The notes below the pieces were generated by a model that saw nothing but the letters and a program-made list of their open reading frames with translations, was not told the DNA's origin and made no database searches. Both the position numbers and the translations under genes were made by a program. A DNA stretch of 64,000 nucleotides from JBBSDP01 sp963754335 (GTDB lineage: Bacteria > Planctomycetota > Phycisphaerae > Tepidisphaerales > Tepidisphaeraceae), in contig CAVWFQ010000010.1 in NCBI GenBank assembly GCA_963754335.1, positions 1,612,001 through 1,676,000 of the forward strand. The letters run 5' to 3'. Positions 19,992 through 30,559 of this stretch are shown piece by piece (position 1 is the first letter of the stretch; every line of letters starts with the position of its first letter).

Positions 19992-20072
19992 TGCCGTTCA
20001 ACGGATTGTAACCGCCGCGTGGGAAGACGTCGTTATAAAGCCTGCGGAAAAGAGGAGCCTTCGCACGCCGGG

Positions 20073-20133
20073 AGAGCCGGGCCGTCCCCGGCCCGTGGGA
20101 GCGCTCTTTCGGGCCGAGGACGGCCCGGCTCTT
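20073..20133. repeat. GC-rich inverted repeat
   Basis: Arms containing AGAGCCGGGCCGTCC and GGACGGCCCGGCTCT extend outwards with one mismatch, separated by about 16 bp. It can form a strong hairpin. The gap 19992-20336 around it contains no other feature I can support; it separates the divergent minus-strand cluster and the kinase-like gene. Confidence 0.8.
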
Positions 20134-20336
20134 CCAATAATCGATGATCGCTTTCCTCTCAAGGCTTTGAACGCGCATGGATATCGTGGTTGCAAACCCC
20201 TTTCATTTTCCAAATTGCCACACATTCCCCCGAAAACACCGCATCATCCCACCAAATTCTAATGTGGGGTTTCTTCAACTCGACTTCTAACCCCCTCCAC
20301 ATTGCATTTTCCCGTACGCCTCTTGAAGATGCCCCC

Positions 20337-21062
20337 ATGTACCGTCCGGGCAAGGTTAAGCGCTTCGACTTCCCGCCCGGCAAGAGCGTTGCAGGCAAGT
20401 ATCTGATCGAAGCACCACTCGGAAGTGGCTGGGAAGGCGAGGTTTATGCGATTGTGGAGCGGGCCACGGGAATTCGCCGGGCCGCGAAGTTTTACTACCC
20501 CCACCGCGATCCGATGGGCAAGGCTGCCATCAGCTACGCACGCAAGCTCGACGCCCTGCGCCATTGCACCATCCTGATGCAATATCATCACCAGGAAATC
20601 GCCTGGTTCAAACGGCGAAAGGTGATGGTCGTCATCAGTGAGCTCGTTGAGGGACAAAAGCTCAGCGATTTTCTGAACACTCAGCCTGATCACCGCCTCA
20701 GCACTTTCGAGGCGCTTCACGTCCTTTACACCCTGGTCAAAGGGATTGCCCCCATTCATGCCCGCGGGGAATATCACGGCGACATTCACGATGCCAACAT
20801 CATGATCCGCCGGCAGGGCATCGCGTTCGAACTCAAGCTGCTCGACTTTTTCGATCTGGGCCGCCCCAATCGCGCCAAAATCCACAAAGATGTATTGAAC
20901 CTGATCGAAGTCTTCTACACGATTGTCGGCGGACGAAAACGCTACTCGACGCAACCGAAGGTCGTGAAAGATATTGTGCGCGGCCAGAAAGACTCTCTGA
21001 TCCTCGCCCGCTTTCAGAGCGCCGGCGATATCCAGAGACACCTCGAGAATCTGACTTGGTGA
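20337..21062 (+). CDS. Compact protein-kinase-like protein
   Basis: 241 residues from MYRPGKVKRFDFPPG; an earlier in-frame start at 20190 adds unrelated residues. The kinase fold is visible: Gly-rich loop APLGSGWEGEVYAIV, AAKFY with Lys51, a catalytic loop HGDIHDANIMI (Asp149) in place of HRDxKxxN, and LLDFFDLGRP in place of DFG. The activation segment and C-lobe are much shorter than in Hanks kinases. HGDxHxxN is typical of aminoglycoside/choline and small-molecule kinases and of some pseudokinases. Substrate unknown. Confidence 0.7.
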   Translation: MYRPGKVKRFDFPPGKSVAGKYLIEAPLGSGWEGEVYAIVERATGIRRAAKFYYPHRDPMGKAAISYARKLDALRHCTILMQYHHQEIAWFKRRKVMVVISELVEGQKLSDFLNTQPDHRLSTFEALHVLYTLVKGIAPIHARGEYHGDIHDANIMIRRQGIAFELKLLDFFDLGRPNRAKIHKDVLNLIEVFYTIVGGRKRYSTQPKVVKDIVRGQKDSLILARFQSAGDIQRHLENLTW

Positions 21063-21225
21063 CTTTCGCCAGGAAGTAGGTGCATCTACTTCCCGCGAAT
21101 GAACTGATACCACCTTCAATTCCACAATGAAATAGATTTGCTTGGAAAATACAAAATTGTAAGATGATCGCGGCTTTCCGTGGGAAAGTCTTCAATTCCA
21201 TTGGCGGGAAATAAGGGAGCTGCAC

Positions 21226-21576
21226 ATGATCGGTGTAATTATCTGGCTGGCAATTATGGTCGTCGTGATTGCAGGTCTCTGGAAAACGTTCGAAAAGGCG
21301 GGCCAGCCCGGCTGGGGCGCAATCATTCCCATTTACAATCTTTACCTGCTCACGGTCATCGCCGGGAAACCATGGTGGTGGCTTTTGCTGATGTTTATCC
21401 CGATCGTCGGCTTGGTCATTGCGATCATCCTCTCAATCGCCGTGGCAGAACGCTTCGGAAAGGGCGCGGGATTTGGAATCGGTCTCGCGTTGCTCGGCTT
21501 CGTCTTTTATCCGATCCTGGGTTTCGGCGACGCCCAATACCAAGGCGCACCCGGCTTTGCAGTCGGTACGGTCTGA
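21226..21576 (+). CDS. DUF5684 family membrane protein
   Basis: 116 residues with four membrane helices. The pattern KTFEKAGQPGWGAIIPIYNL, AGKPWWWLLLMFIPIVGLV and AERFGKGAGFGIGLALLG is that of DUF5684, often seen beside signal peptidases. GGGAG stands about 9 bp before the ATG. No partner is visible here. Confidence 0.85.
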   Translation: MIGVIIWLAIMVVVIAGLWKTFEKAGQPGWGAIIPIYNLYLLTVIAGKPWWWLLLMFIPIVGLVIAIILSIAVAERFGKGAGFGIGLALLGFVFYPILGFGDAQYQGAPGFAVGTV

Positions 21577-21703
21577 CGACACATTCCCGGATCGGGACTG
21601 ACCACTTGATCCTATCGCTTTCAGTGACCGATCTATCGATCGGTCGCTGTGCGTGCCGTAGATTTTTTATCAGTCCGCCTGATTCTCGCATACCTTGTTT
21701 GGC

Positions 21704-22323
21704 ATGACGACTCCCGAGCCGGCCGAATATCACTCCCCGCATACCTCAGACGAACTGACCGAGCGGAACGTCGATACGGTGATCCAGCTTGAGCGGGAGG
21801 TACGGGAGAAACGCACGAGCGGCGATCGAGTCGTCGATGGCATTACCGCCTTCTGCGGCTCGATGACGTTCGTCTGGGTACACGTAATCTGGTTTGTTGC
21901 CTGGATCGGGCTCGACATTCTGCGACATGGCGTAACCTTTGACCCCTACCCCTATCAGTTGCTCACGCTGATTGTTTCCCTGGAAGCAATTATCCTCTCC
22001 ACTTTTATCCTGATCAGCCAAAACCGCGATGCGAAGCAGAATGACCGGCGGAACCACTTGGCGCTTCAGGTCGCCCTGCTGTCGGAACAGGAGAACACGA
22101 AGATTCTGAAAATGCTCGATCTCATCGCGCACAAGCTGGACGCCGCGGACGAGAGCGATCCGACGATTCAAGTGCTGGAAGAATCCACGCGCCGGAGCGC
22201 CTGGTGGAACAGATCGATAAGGCGATGGAAGCCGAAAGGGCTCGGCACCGCCATCGCATGAATCTGCACTTTCCTCACCGCAAACCACACGATCCCCCGA
22301 AACCGCCACCGGCGGCAAGTTAA
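21704..22323 (+). CDS. DUF1003 family membrane protein, frame change near the end
   Basis: About 205 residues. The DUF1003 core is clear: TSGDRVVDGITAFCGSMTFV, WVHVIWFVAWIGLDI, FDPYPYQLLTLIVSLEAIIL, then STFILISQNRDAKQNDRRNH. Two membrane helices are flanked by charged helices. In the starting frame the protein ends at 22261 with an odd basic tail; shifting frame near 22,195 gives ERLVEQIDKAMEAERARHRH and a Pro-rich end at 22323, which looks like the real C-terminus. Confidence 0.85.
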
Positions 22324-22335
22324 ATCCGGCACGCA

Positions 22336-24132
22336 TCAACTTCCCCGCCGCGCCAGCGCATCGGCCATTCCCAATTCGCGTAATTCCAGGGTGTTTTCAT
22401 CGTAAAGATAAATCATTCGATGAGGTGACTGGTTGGCGTAATAGCGGAATAATTCGATGTTCCGATTTCCCAGATCGTGAGCGCGAATCACCCGGGCATC
22501 ATCGGGCCAGGACGTCGTGATGTTGTAGACGGGTTCTTCGTTGGCGTCGTTGCCCGGCTCGAAGTGGAAGAGTACGACGGCCGGCCGCATGATTTCCGAT
22601 AATTTTCGCTGCGCGTTGGTCAGGACCGGAGCGGCGACGTTTGGATCCGTGAGCCAGGGATTGAGTTCGCTCAGCGACGTAAACGAGATAGAGGCCACCG
22701 CCATCGCGATCACGGCTTGCGCCTGTTCGTGACGAGGGCCGAATGCGCTGGCCAGTGCCTGAGCCCCCATCGCGACCAGCATCAACGCCGCCGGCGCGGC
22801 GATCAGGGCGTAATAGCTCAGGTGCAACGGGTAAAACGCGTAGAGAATCACGGATAACGGCAGCCCCATGAACACCACCCATCGCGGCCACCCGCGCAAT
22901 CCCACAAAGCCGAGTGGCAAGAGCAGGAGCAGCAACGCCGCTGGAACGACAGTCCGCAATAGATCCGGAATGCGCCTTCTCGTCAGGTCCCCAATCAGGC
23001 TTCGATCTCTGACATCCTGCGCCCGGCAGGACAAACTGATCATAAAACTGCTGCATCTCCGGAAGTTGCGATGGAGGACGAAAATTCGCATCGTCACGTT
23101 TGACGCCCATTTCCCATTGCGGCGCGTAAAGATGGTCCCATTGCGCCACTGGTGTCCTCAGGGCATGACCGGTCACAGCATGATCGAACGCAAACTGCAG
23201 CCCCAGAAATGGGGCTGCCGCCAGCAATCCCATGCCCGTCGTCTTCATCGCCGCGCTGCGGCCCAGGCCGCGCAGATTCCAGAGGACGGCCGCGGCGATG
23301 GGAATTGCAAAGCAGAGCGCATCGAACGGCCGTGTGATCGAGGCCCATCCCGCAAAAAAACCGATCGCCGTGACCCACGGCAATCGCTTTCCGCGCATCC
23401 AGCGCAACCACGACCAAACCATTGCGAGTCCGAGAAGGAGCGAAACCGGATGGGACATGACCATCAGGGACAGTAAGTGGACGGTGGGCAGCGCCAGCAT
23501 CAGCAGCGCGCCGAGTAGCGCGGCGACGCCATCGATCAGCTCGACCATCACACGAAAGGTCAATCCCACGATGGCTCCGCAAACCGACGCCGACCAGATG
23601 AACGGCGAAATGTTGAACCATACCGTCGGCGTATAGAACAGCGCCGTTCCGGGGAAATAGACCGGTGCGTAAACGGGTCGAACGAAAATGTAGAACGTTT
23701 CGAAAAAGTCCGGGAGCGGCAGGCCCGGAATCCAGAGTCTTGCGTGCGCCGCCATCTGCGCCTGGAGCAGATAGACGTGTTCATCGTGGAATTTGGGGAT
23801 GAATTCCCGGCCTTGCCGCAGACCAGTAAAGATGAAATAGATGGTTGCCAGTACCGTCAGAGAGACGGCAATCACGGAGGCGCCGCGTCGCTCGGCCGCC
23901 GCAGGCGAGACAACACCCAGGCGACCGATCGATTGACTGGCGGAAGAACTCCGAGGAGCGAGACGACGATGGCTACCTTGTAACGCCACCAGTTGGTCTC
24001 TTCTTTCCAACCGGTGCCGCCGGCATACGCGACGAGTGCGGCCCCCACGATCAGCAATCCCGCCGCAATCCAGACATTCGGCGCTACAACGGCCGGAGCA
24101 AGATAGGTGGGGCGCACGTCTGGCGACTTCAT
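22336..24132 (-). CDS. Polytopic glycosyltransferase (GT39/ArnT-like), split
   Basis: About 595 residues in three frames, with changes near 23,880 and 23,020. It has an N-terminal helix pair (APNVWIAAGLLIVGAALVAY; VAIVVSLLGVLPP), then the family loop FIPKFHDEHVYLLQAQMAAH with the acidic HDEH motif in the first periplasmic loop. Many helices follow (LLGALLMLALPTVHLLSLMV; LPWVTAIGFFAGWASITRPF) up to a soluble C-terminal part with NANNITTSW-like sequence. GT-C enzymes use a lipid-linked sugar donor on the outer face of the membrane. The acidic DEH motif and the phrase FAGWASITRPFDAL support a GT39/PMT-2 assignment. Confidence 0.7.
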
Positions 24133-24247
24133 CCTTTCCCAAACCTAATCGTCCCCTGCAACCATTACAAACACTTTGCAAGGGATGGCAATCCCGCGAG
24201 AATTGCGGCCGGAGGCAAGACCCATTGTTTGAATCGAGGAGCTTTCT

Positions 24248-24859
24248 GTGAAAAAAGTCGCCGAACAGATTCTCGGATACACTTACGGAACATCCGACGT
24301 GCCGCTTTCGCCGATCTCTTTGCAGGAACTCGAAGATCTGAAAAACAGCGTGGGGTTCACGGTGGAAGATCGACGATACCTGATGCTCGCCGGCGAGGTG
24401 CTCGCCGATCAGACAAAGCAATTGGTGGATCACTGGCGGAATGGCATCATCGCTGGCATCCCGAATCTGGCCAGGCATTCCCAGGCCCTGGACGGGAGGC
24501 CGATTCCGGAATATTCGGCGCAGAGCGGTCTTCGCTTTCAGCAGTGGATTCTGGATACCTGCCTCCGGCCCTACGACCAGGATTGGATCAATTATCAGCA
24601 GGAAATCGCCCTGCGGCATACGACCCTGAAGAAAAACCAGACCGACGGCATCCAATCGACGGCGTATGTGCCACTTCGCGACATCATCGCATTTGTTGCC
24701 GTGATGAACGAAACGGTCAAGCCGTATCTGGCTGCGAAGGGAAATTCCACCGACGAGGTGGAAAAAATGCATCAGGGCTGGTGCAAGTCGATTCAACTTC
24801 AGGTGGCTCTTTGGGCCAGGCCGTACACGGATGCGGCTCAAGCGCCGAATGAATGGTAA
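24248..24859 (+). CDS. Protoglobin-family haem protein
   Basis: 203 residues, all helical, no signal. The pattern FTVEDRRYLMLAGEVLADQT, DHWRNGIIAGIPNLARH, LRFQQWILDTCLRPYDQDW and INYQQEIALRHTTLKKN is that of protoglobins, with His124 the likely proximal haem ligand. Protoglobins bind O2, CO and NO and may sense or detoxify; no output domain is fused here. It is monocistronic, with a weak GAGGAG 11 bp before the GTG start. Confidence 0.85.
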   Translation: MKKVAEQILGYTYGTSDVPLSPISLQELEDLKNSVGFTVEDRRYLMLAGEVLADQTKQLVDHWRNGIIAGIPNLARHSQALDGRPIPEYSAQSGLRFQQWILDTCLRPYDQDWINYQQEIALRHTTLKKNQTDGIQSTAYVPLRDIIAFVAVMNETVKPYLAAKGNSTDEVEKMHQGWCKSIQLQVALWARPYTDAAQAPNEW

Positions 24860-24943
24860 GATCACGCCGCTGCGCACTGTTCCATCGATGGATCAGCATG
24901 CTGTTCCGAAATGGGCCGACGATGTTCGGCTGCGGTTCTAATG

Positions 24944-26135
24944 GGAGGTTGTGTGAGCGAAACCCCGGCGGTGGCCTATCTGGCGGCAGGAAAACTGTAT
25001 CTGAAACGTGATGGACAGCCGCCGCGGTTAATCGAGAGCCCGTTTGTCCAGGCAATCCTGGACCGGGTCAGTCAATCACGGCAGCGCAACGAATGGAAGT
25101 CGCAGGGGATGGCCTGGCAATTCGCTTCGCGCACCGCCTCGCCGCTCGGAGGCGGCGAGCCCGCAGCGGAAAATCGCCGCGTGCGATTCAGCGGGGTGAG
25201 CGTCGGCAATGGGGGCCGCAATCTCCTCTATACGCTCGATACCGACTACGTGGGCGGTCTATTCTCCTTCGACCTGGCCGACAACCACGAAGTGCGGATT
25301 TTTCATCGCAACCAGTTTCGAGCCGCCGATGTGCAGCGCCATCCCGGCTCTGACATTGTGGTTCTTTCGATGACCGCGCCCGACGGCACCTCCAACATCG
25401 CAGTGCTTGAACCGGGCGGCGGGCTGAAGGAAGTCACCGAGGGTGACTCGGTCGACGAGGCGCCGACCTGGGCGCCCGGCGAAGGAAAAACAATTGTCTT
25501 TCAATCCGCCGGCATTGGCCGGAATCCGGGCGGAGCCCCGGTGGCGCTTGCGCCTTATGTGATCCAGAAACTCGATCTGGACCGCGGCGACCTGACGACG
25601 CTCCTCGAGGATGAGGGAACAGATTATCTGGTGCCGCGCCTTGCAGCCGGCAATTCACTCTATTTCATCCGCCGCCCGTACCAGCCCGGCGGCGAATCGG
25701 TCTCGCCACTGCATTTGGCGAAGGATATCCTGCTCTTTCCGTTTCGACTGGCGGGGGCCGTCGTTCATTTTCTCAATTTCTTCTCGTTAATGTTCGCGCG
25801 CAAGCCTTTGATCACTGCCGGCGGCCCACCGAAGCAAGGGCCGGACTGCGCGATTTCTGATGCTGTGGGGCCGCGTCATCGACGCGAAAAAGTCTCTTGC
25901 AAAGAATGAAAAGGACGCGGCCGGCGGACTGGTGCCCAAAACCTGGGAACTGGTCCGACGCGATCCCGATGAGTCGGAGACCATTCTCGCCAGCGGCGTG
26001 GTGAATTTCGATCTATGCCCTGATGGCGGAGTAGTGTTCACCAATGGTTCGAGGATTTTCCACCTGCCGGCGGGTGGAGTGCCGCGCGAGCTCGCTACGG
26101 GAACAATGATCGAACGGGTGTCGGTGGTGGGATGA
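24944..26135 (+). CDS. TolB/WD40-like beta-propeller protein, frame change
   Basis: About 397 residues. Blade-like repeats include AVAYLAAGKLYLKRDGQPP, NLLYTLDTDYVGGLFSFDL, DIVVLSMTAPDGTSNIAVLE, DEAPTWAPGEGKTIVFQSAG, YVIQKLDLDRGDLTTLLEDE and NGSRIFHLPAGGVPRELATG. A hydrophobic segment (LLFPFRLAGAVVHFLNFFSL) sits in the middle. The frame changes near 25,845, where LRDFLMLWGRVIDAKKS continues in the next frame. Function not assigned; the start MGGCVSETPAV is one of two possible. Confidence 0.65.
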
Positions 26136-26144
26136 AATGAGCAG

Positions 26145-26855
26145 TTACTTGACCCCTCCGAACGCCGCAAACGGACCGTTCTTGTGAAGGATCTCGACGC
26201 GACGGAATCCGAAAGTACGCAGCAAGTCGAGCTGGAACATCAATGATCGTGGCGTGTCTTCCATCTCGACATAAGACAAGACATGGTCGCGATAGGCGGC
26301 ATCTTTCAGTCCGGCGAGGTAGTCGCCATAACGACGCCACATGAGCGACTGGACCTCAGCCGTGGAGTGCTCGACCAGATCGGAAATCCAGAAGCCGCCG
26401 CCGGGGCGAAGGCTTTTATGGATATTGGAGAAAACGCCCTCCCATTCCGTTTCATTCCGAAGATGGTGAAAAACAGCGGCGGCCATCACGACATCAAACG
26501 ATTCGGGATTGGAGGAAAACTCGCGCACATCACACTGCACCGCGGTGACGGCCCCTGCTCCCGCTGAACTGACGCGCTGCACCGCTCGGTCGAGCATCGG
26601 TCGGCTCAGGTCGACGAGCGTGATCGCCAATCCGGGCAGATGTTGAAGCAGCTTGACGGAGTAATTTCCAGCGCCGCATCCCACGTCAAGCGCGGATCGC
26701 GCCCCAGGCGTGATTGCGGCGGCGGCCGTCGTGATCAAATCGAGAACCAGCGGCGCATCGATGGTGGCGGCCTGCGCGGTTTCCAGGTTGGAGAACCGCT
26801 CTACATCCTGATCGAATCGCGCCCGGATTTCGTCAATGGTCGATTTGGCCGCCAT
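26145..26855 (-). CDS. Class I SAM-dependent methyltransferase
   Basis: 236 residues from MAAKSTIDEIRARFDQDV. Motif I is ALDVGCGAGNYSVKLLQ, motif II ITLVDLSRPMLDRA, motif III VQCDVREF, and the post-motif VVMAAAVFHHLRN followed by LRPGGGFWISDLVEHS. The ATG overlaps the moeA stop as TGATG and has GGAG upstream, so it is translationally coupled to moeA. Substrate unknown; the pattern resembles trans-aconitate/ubiquinone-type small-molecule methyltransferases. Confidence 0.9.
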   Translation of the reverse strand: MAAKSTIDEIRARFDQDVERFSNLETAQAATIDAPLVLDLITTAAAAITPGARSALDVGCGAGNYSVKLLQHLPGLAITLVDLSRPMLDRAVQRVSSAGAGAVTAVQCDVREFSSNPESFDVVMAAAVFHHLRNETEWEGVFSNIHKSLRPGGGFWISDLVEHSTAEVQSLMWRRYGDYLAGLKDAAYRDHVLSYVEMEDTPRSLMFQLDLLRTFGFRRVEILHKNGPFAAFGGVK

Positions 26856-28104
26856 CAAATCTCCAGAACCCTTATCAACGTTCCCCTTGGCATCGCGGGT
26901 TCGTTCTCGGCCCGCACAATCAGCGCATTCGCGCCGGCGAGGGTGAAAATATCCGCCGACCCTTTCCAACCGAGGGGGGTGATACGGGCAAACTCCGCCT
27001 GGCGCTCTTGCCGCCCGGCGGCGCTTTGCGCACGGCGGGTTGGTAGAACTCGCGCGGGCCGTTAGCGGGAAGACCGCCTTCAAGCCGGCCTGTCAGCCAG
27101 TGTTCCTCGACGGCGCCACCGCCGAGGCGCGCGAGCAGACGCGATGCCAGGCGAACGACGCAGACGAAACCGCTGACCGGATTGCCGGGCAGGCCGAAGA
27201 CGAATGATCGGCTTCCCGCGCGTTCCGACACGCCGAACACAAATGGCTTTCCTGGCTTGATACGCAATTTGGTAATTCGCAGATCGACGCCCAATTCACC
27301 AAGCAGCCGCGGAACGTAATCATATTCCCCCATGCTCATTCCGCCGGTGACGAATAGAGCATCGAATGTCAGTCCCGCGTGGAGCGAATTGCGGAGTGTT
27401 TCGATTTCATCACGCGCAACGCCCAAATCGGTCACCTCACATTCGAGCCTTTGCAGGAGGCCAACGAGCATCGGCGAATTGCAGTTTCGGATCCGCGACG
27501 GACCTGGAGTTTCATTGACGCCCACGAGTTCGTCCCCGGTCGCCAGAACGGCAACGCGCGGGCGGGCAAAGACGTTCACCTCCGCCGCGCCGACGCTGGC
27601 CGCAACTGCAATCTGCGCCGGGCCGAGCCGTGCTCCGCGCTGCAGGACGATCCGCCCGGCGGGACAATCGCTGCCGCGCTCCGCGGTGAACCGCGACGCC
27701 TGGGCGGGCCCAAGGATGCGCACGCTGGCGCCGTCGGCGGATTTCTCGGTCTCTTCGACGGGCACGATGGCGTCCGCGCCATCAGGCAGCGGCGCCTCCG
27801 TCATGATCGCCATCGTCTCGCCCGCCGCGAGCGCCTTATCGGGCAATCCCCCCGCTGCGATTTCGCCTACGATGCGAAGTGTGACGGGCGGCGCGGCGAC
27901 ATCGGCGGCCCGCACCGCGTATCCATCCATGAGGCTCTTTCGAAACGCCGGGTAATCTCGATCCGCGGCGAGTTCCTCGGCCAGACGCAGCCCCACCGCG
28001 GCGGCCAAGCTTCGTCGCTCGATTTTCGGGGATACTTCCGTCCGGTCGATCAACTCCATCGCCTTGGCGACGCTGATGAGTGAATGTACGTCCGGCTCAG
28101 ACAT
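26854..28104 (-). CDS. moeA: Molybdopterin molybdenumtransferase
   Basis: About 416 residues. MoeA inserts molybdate into adenylated molybdopterin. Visible parts are YPAFRKSLMDGYAVRAADV (domain I), GETMAIMTEAPLPDGADAIV, RVAVLATGDELVG, RNCNSPMLVGLL, FVTGGMSMGEYDYV, and FVFGLPGNPVSGFVCVVRL. Near 27,010 the frame must change: then ARITPLGWKGSADIFTLAGA and NEPAMPRGTLIRVLEI give the normal C-terminal domain IV, ending at 26854. Without the change the protein would end in an unrelated basic tail. No other molybdenum-cofactor genes are in the window. Confidence 0.9.
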
Positions 28105-28198
28105 TGGTTAGAATGATGCGTGATGCGGAAGTGCGATGCAACTACCGTAGGTGGGCGAAGTCCACGGAGTACTCGGACGGGTTGGTTACGGAGCCAAA

Positions 28199-28800
28199 AT
28201 GAAATATCCGCAAATTCTGCTGCTTCCGTTGATGATGTTCGCGGATTATTTCCTCACCGTGTTAGGAGCCGTGCAGAGAGAAAAGAAATATTCAAAACAT
28301 TTTGTCGTGCAGCACTACGAGCTCAATCCGATCTGGCAGAAATCCATCGCGGCGAAAAAGTGGTTTAACCCGCGGCACGCGTTTTCCGTCATTGTGCTCA
28401 ACGCTATTCTGATCGCCCTTCTCGAATTCGGCGGGCTTGAGGAATCGTCCGTTATCACACTTCTTGGGGTACTGCTGACGCTTTATGCGATGATTCTCGG
28501 ACGGCATATCAACAACCTGCTGGTTTTCCGCTACGTCGATTGTCATCCGGATGAAATTTCCGGGCAAGTGAGTTTCGCCCACACGCTCACCCTGAGCATT
28601 TCGCTTTATCAAACGCTCATCGTGCTGATCCCATTGATACTCGTCGCCACCTTCTCCCGCAGCCTATTTGCCATTGGCGGAGCAATCGGGGTGGGAATGT
28701 TTTGCGTCATCAGCCTGCGCTGGCGCGGAAGGCGCGGCGACAACGGAAGGCGGCACAAAACGCTCCGCCAATATCCAATACGCTCCCGACTTCAGCCTGA
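28199..28800 (+). CDS. Membrane protein of unknown function
   Basis: About 200 residues. It starts MKYPQILLLPLMMFADYFLT, with GSCCxR-like GAVQREKKYSKHFVVQHYEL next, then helices FSVIVLNAILIALLEFGGL, VITLLGVLLTLYAMILG, LTLSISLYQTLIVLIPLIL and GGAIGVGMFCVISL. I do not recognise a family. The original frame runs on through the opposite-strand deoC, so the real end is unclear; a shift near 28,720 ends the protein at 28800, 1 bp before the deoC stop. Confidence 0.6.
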
Positions 28801-28801
28801 T

Positions 28802-29572
28802 TCAATACCCGCCGGTCCCCAGCGACGACGCCCTGGCGGCGGCGGGTTCGTCCTTTTCCACAGCTTCCCGTCGTCGATACTCATCGAGCATCTGCGCGGT
28901 GGCAGTTGCGCCGCAGCGGGTGACGCCCAGGTCGCGAACATGGATCAGGGCGTCGAGATCGCGAACGCCGCCGGCGGCTTTGACCTGAACCTTTGGCGAA
29001 ACATGTGCTCGCATCAGTTTCAGATCAGCTTCGGTTGCCCCCCTATAGCTGTATTTTCCATCGGAGCCTTTGACGAACCCGTAGCCAGTCGAAGTCTTGA
29101 CGAAATCCGCTCCGGCTCGCTCGCACAGTTCACAAAGTTTGATCTTGATGGCGTCGCCGCTGAGAAAATCGTTCTCGAAAATCACCTTCACGATCGCGCC
29201 ATGCTGGTGGGCCTCATCGCAAACGGCCTTGACGTCCTGTTCGACAAATGCCCAGTCGCCGGAGAGGGCCTTGCCGATGTTGATGACCATGTCGATCTCG
29301 GTCGCCCCATCGCGACAGGCAGTCTGCGTCTCGTATCGTTTTACGTCGGTGGTGCCGCTCCCGTGCGGGAACCCAATCACCGCGCCGACTTTGACTCCAC
29401 TGCCTTTCAACAATTCGGCAGCGCGTTTGACCGCATAAGGCTTAATGCAGACTGAGGCCACCCGATACTTGGCCGCCACCCGGCAACCTTCCTCCAGATC
29501 CTGGTCGGTCATCGTCGGATGCAGGAGGGAATGGTCGATCATGCCGGCAAGTTGCTCGTAGGTGTATTTCAT
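28802..29572 (-). CDS. deoC: Deoxyribose-phosphate aldolase
   Basis: 256 residues, typical length. DeoC cleaves 2-deoxyribose 5-phosphate to acetaldehyde and glyceraldehyde 3-phosphate. The Schiff-base Lys is in GADFVKTSTGYG, the second catalytic Lys in VQVKAAGGVR; other family motifs are MIDHSLLHPTMTDQD, VGAVIGFPHGSGTTDVKRYE, ATEIDMVINIGKALSGDW and VKVIFENDFL. It is 17 bp downstream of the sugar isomerase-like gene on the same strand, probably one transcript for sugar catabolism. Confidence 0.95.
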   Translation of the reverse strand: MKYTYEQLAGMIDHSLLHPTMTDQDLEEGCRVAAKYRVASVCIKPYAVKRAAELLKGSGVKVGAVIGFPHGSGTTDVKRYETQTACRDGATEIDMVINIGKALSGDWAFVEQDVKAVCDEAHQHGAIVKVIFENDFLSGDAIKIKLCELCERAGADFVKTSTGYGFVKGSDGKYSYRGATEADLKLMRAHVSPKVQVKAAGGVRDLDALIHVRDLGVTRCGATATAQMLDEYRRREAVEKDEPAAARASSLGTGGY

Positions 29573-29589
29573 GAACTGAGTCCGAATCG

Positions 29590-30507
29590 TTACGCGAAAA
29601 ATGGGGCCAGATGATTTCGTGCGATCTCCAACGCGCGCTGGCGGCCTTCGAGCGTCTTCCCGAACGTATCGTCCTCGACTTCAATACAGACCGGCCCATC
29701 ATACCCAATCTCCAGCAGAGCGGAGACGAAGCGTGCCCAGTTGATCTGGCCGAATCCTGGAATGCGCGGCGCGTGCCAGAGATTGGGAAAGGCGAAGGCG
29801 CCGACTTCATCGAGTCGATCATTCAGGATGACCATGTCCTTCGCGTGAATGTGAAAGATCCGGTCCTTGAATTCGCGGAGCGGGCTGAGGGGATCCATTC
29901 GTTGAAGTACAAAATGCGATGGGTCATAGTTCAAGCCGAAATTCGGTGAGGGAATATCGGAAAACATCCGTCGCCAGATCGCGGGCGAATGGGCCAGGTT
30001 TTTTCCGGCGGGCCATTCGTCGCGGGTGAAGGACATGGGGCAGTTTTCGATGCCGATTTTCACGCCCAGTTCGTCGGCCAAAGCGATGAGCGGCTTCCAA
30101 GTCCTCAGAAAAGCAGGCCAATTTTCATCGACCGTGCGCGACCAATCGCGTCCCACAAACGTGTTAACCCTGCAGACCCCGAGAATGTTTGCAGCGTGGA
30201 TGAGCTTTTCGAGATGCTTCACCGCGGGGCCGGAGATGTTCGGATCGGGATCCAGCGCATTGGGGTAGTAGCCCAGCGCCGAAATGGCGACGCTTCGCCT
30301 CGAGCAGGCGGCGTTAATCTCGTCGGCGCGGGCGAGTGAGAGATCGCTGACGTCGATGTGCGAGATCCCGGCAAATCGCCGGTCCGCTTTACTCGTTGGC
30401 CAGCAACCCATCTCGACGCATGCGAAACGACTGGCCGATGCGAAGTCAATCACCTCATCAAACGACAAATCCGGAAGAATGGCTGAGAAAAAACCCAGTT
30501 GCATCAT
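29590..30507 (-). CDS. Xylose isomerase-like TIM-barrel sugar isomerase/epimerase
   Basis: 305 residues from MMQLGFFSAILPDLSFDEV. The AP_endonuc_2 pattern is clear: FACVEMGCWPTS, GVCRVNTFVGRD, GVKIGIENCPMSF (metal-binding Glu), FGLNYDPSHFVLQ (Asp/His), RIFHIHAKDMVIL (His), and YDGPVCIEVEDDTFG (Glu). These supply the four usual metal ligands. Enzymes of this type isomerise ketoses or myo-inositol derivatives. With the Gfo/Idh/MocA oxidoreductase at 30740 and deoC it suggests a sugar or inositol degradation set. Substrate not determined. Confidence 0.88.
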   Translation of the reverse strand: MMQLGFFSAILPDLSFDEVIDFASASRFACVEMGCWPTSKADRRFAGISHIDVSDLSLARADEINAACSRRSVAISALGYYPNALDPDPNISGPAVKHLEKLIHAANILGVCRVNTFVGRDWSRTVDENWPAFLRTWKPLIALADELGVKIGIENCPMSFTRDEWPAGKNLAHSPAIWRRMFSDIPSPNFGLNYDPSHFVLQRMDPLSPLREFKDRIFHIHAKDMVILNDRLDEVGAFAFPNLWHAPRIPGFGQINWARFVSALLEIGYDGPVCIEVEDDTFGKTLEGRQRALEIARNHLAPFFA

Positions 30508-30559
30508 TCTAATCCCCTTCACAAGTAGACGACGCAGATCACCGAGAAAAAAATCGACA

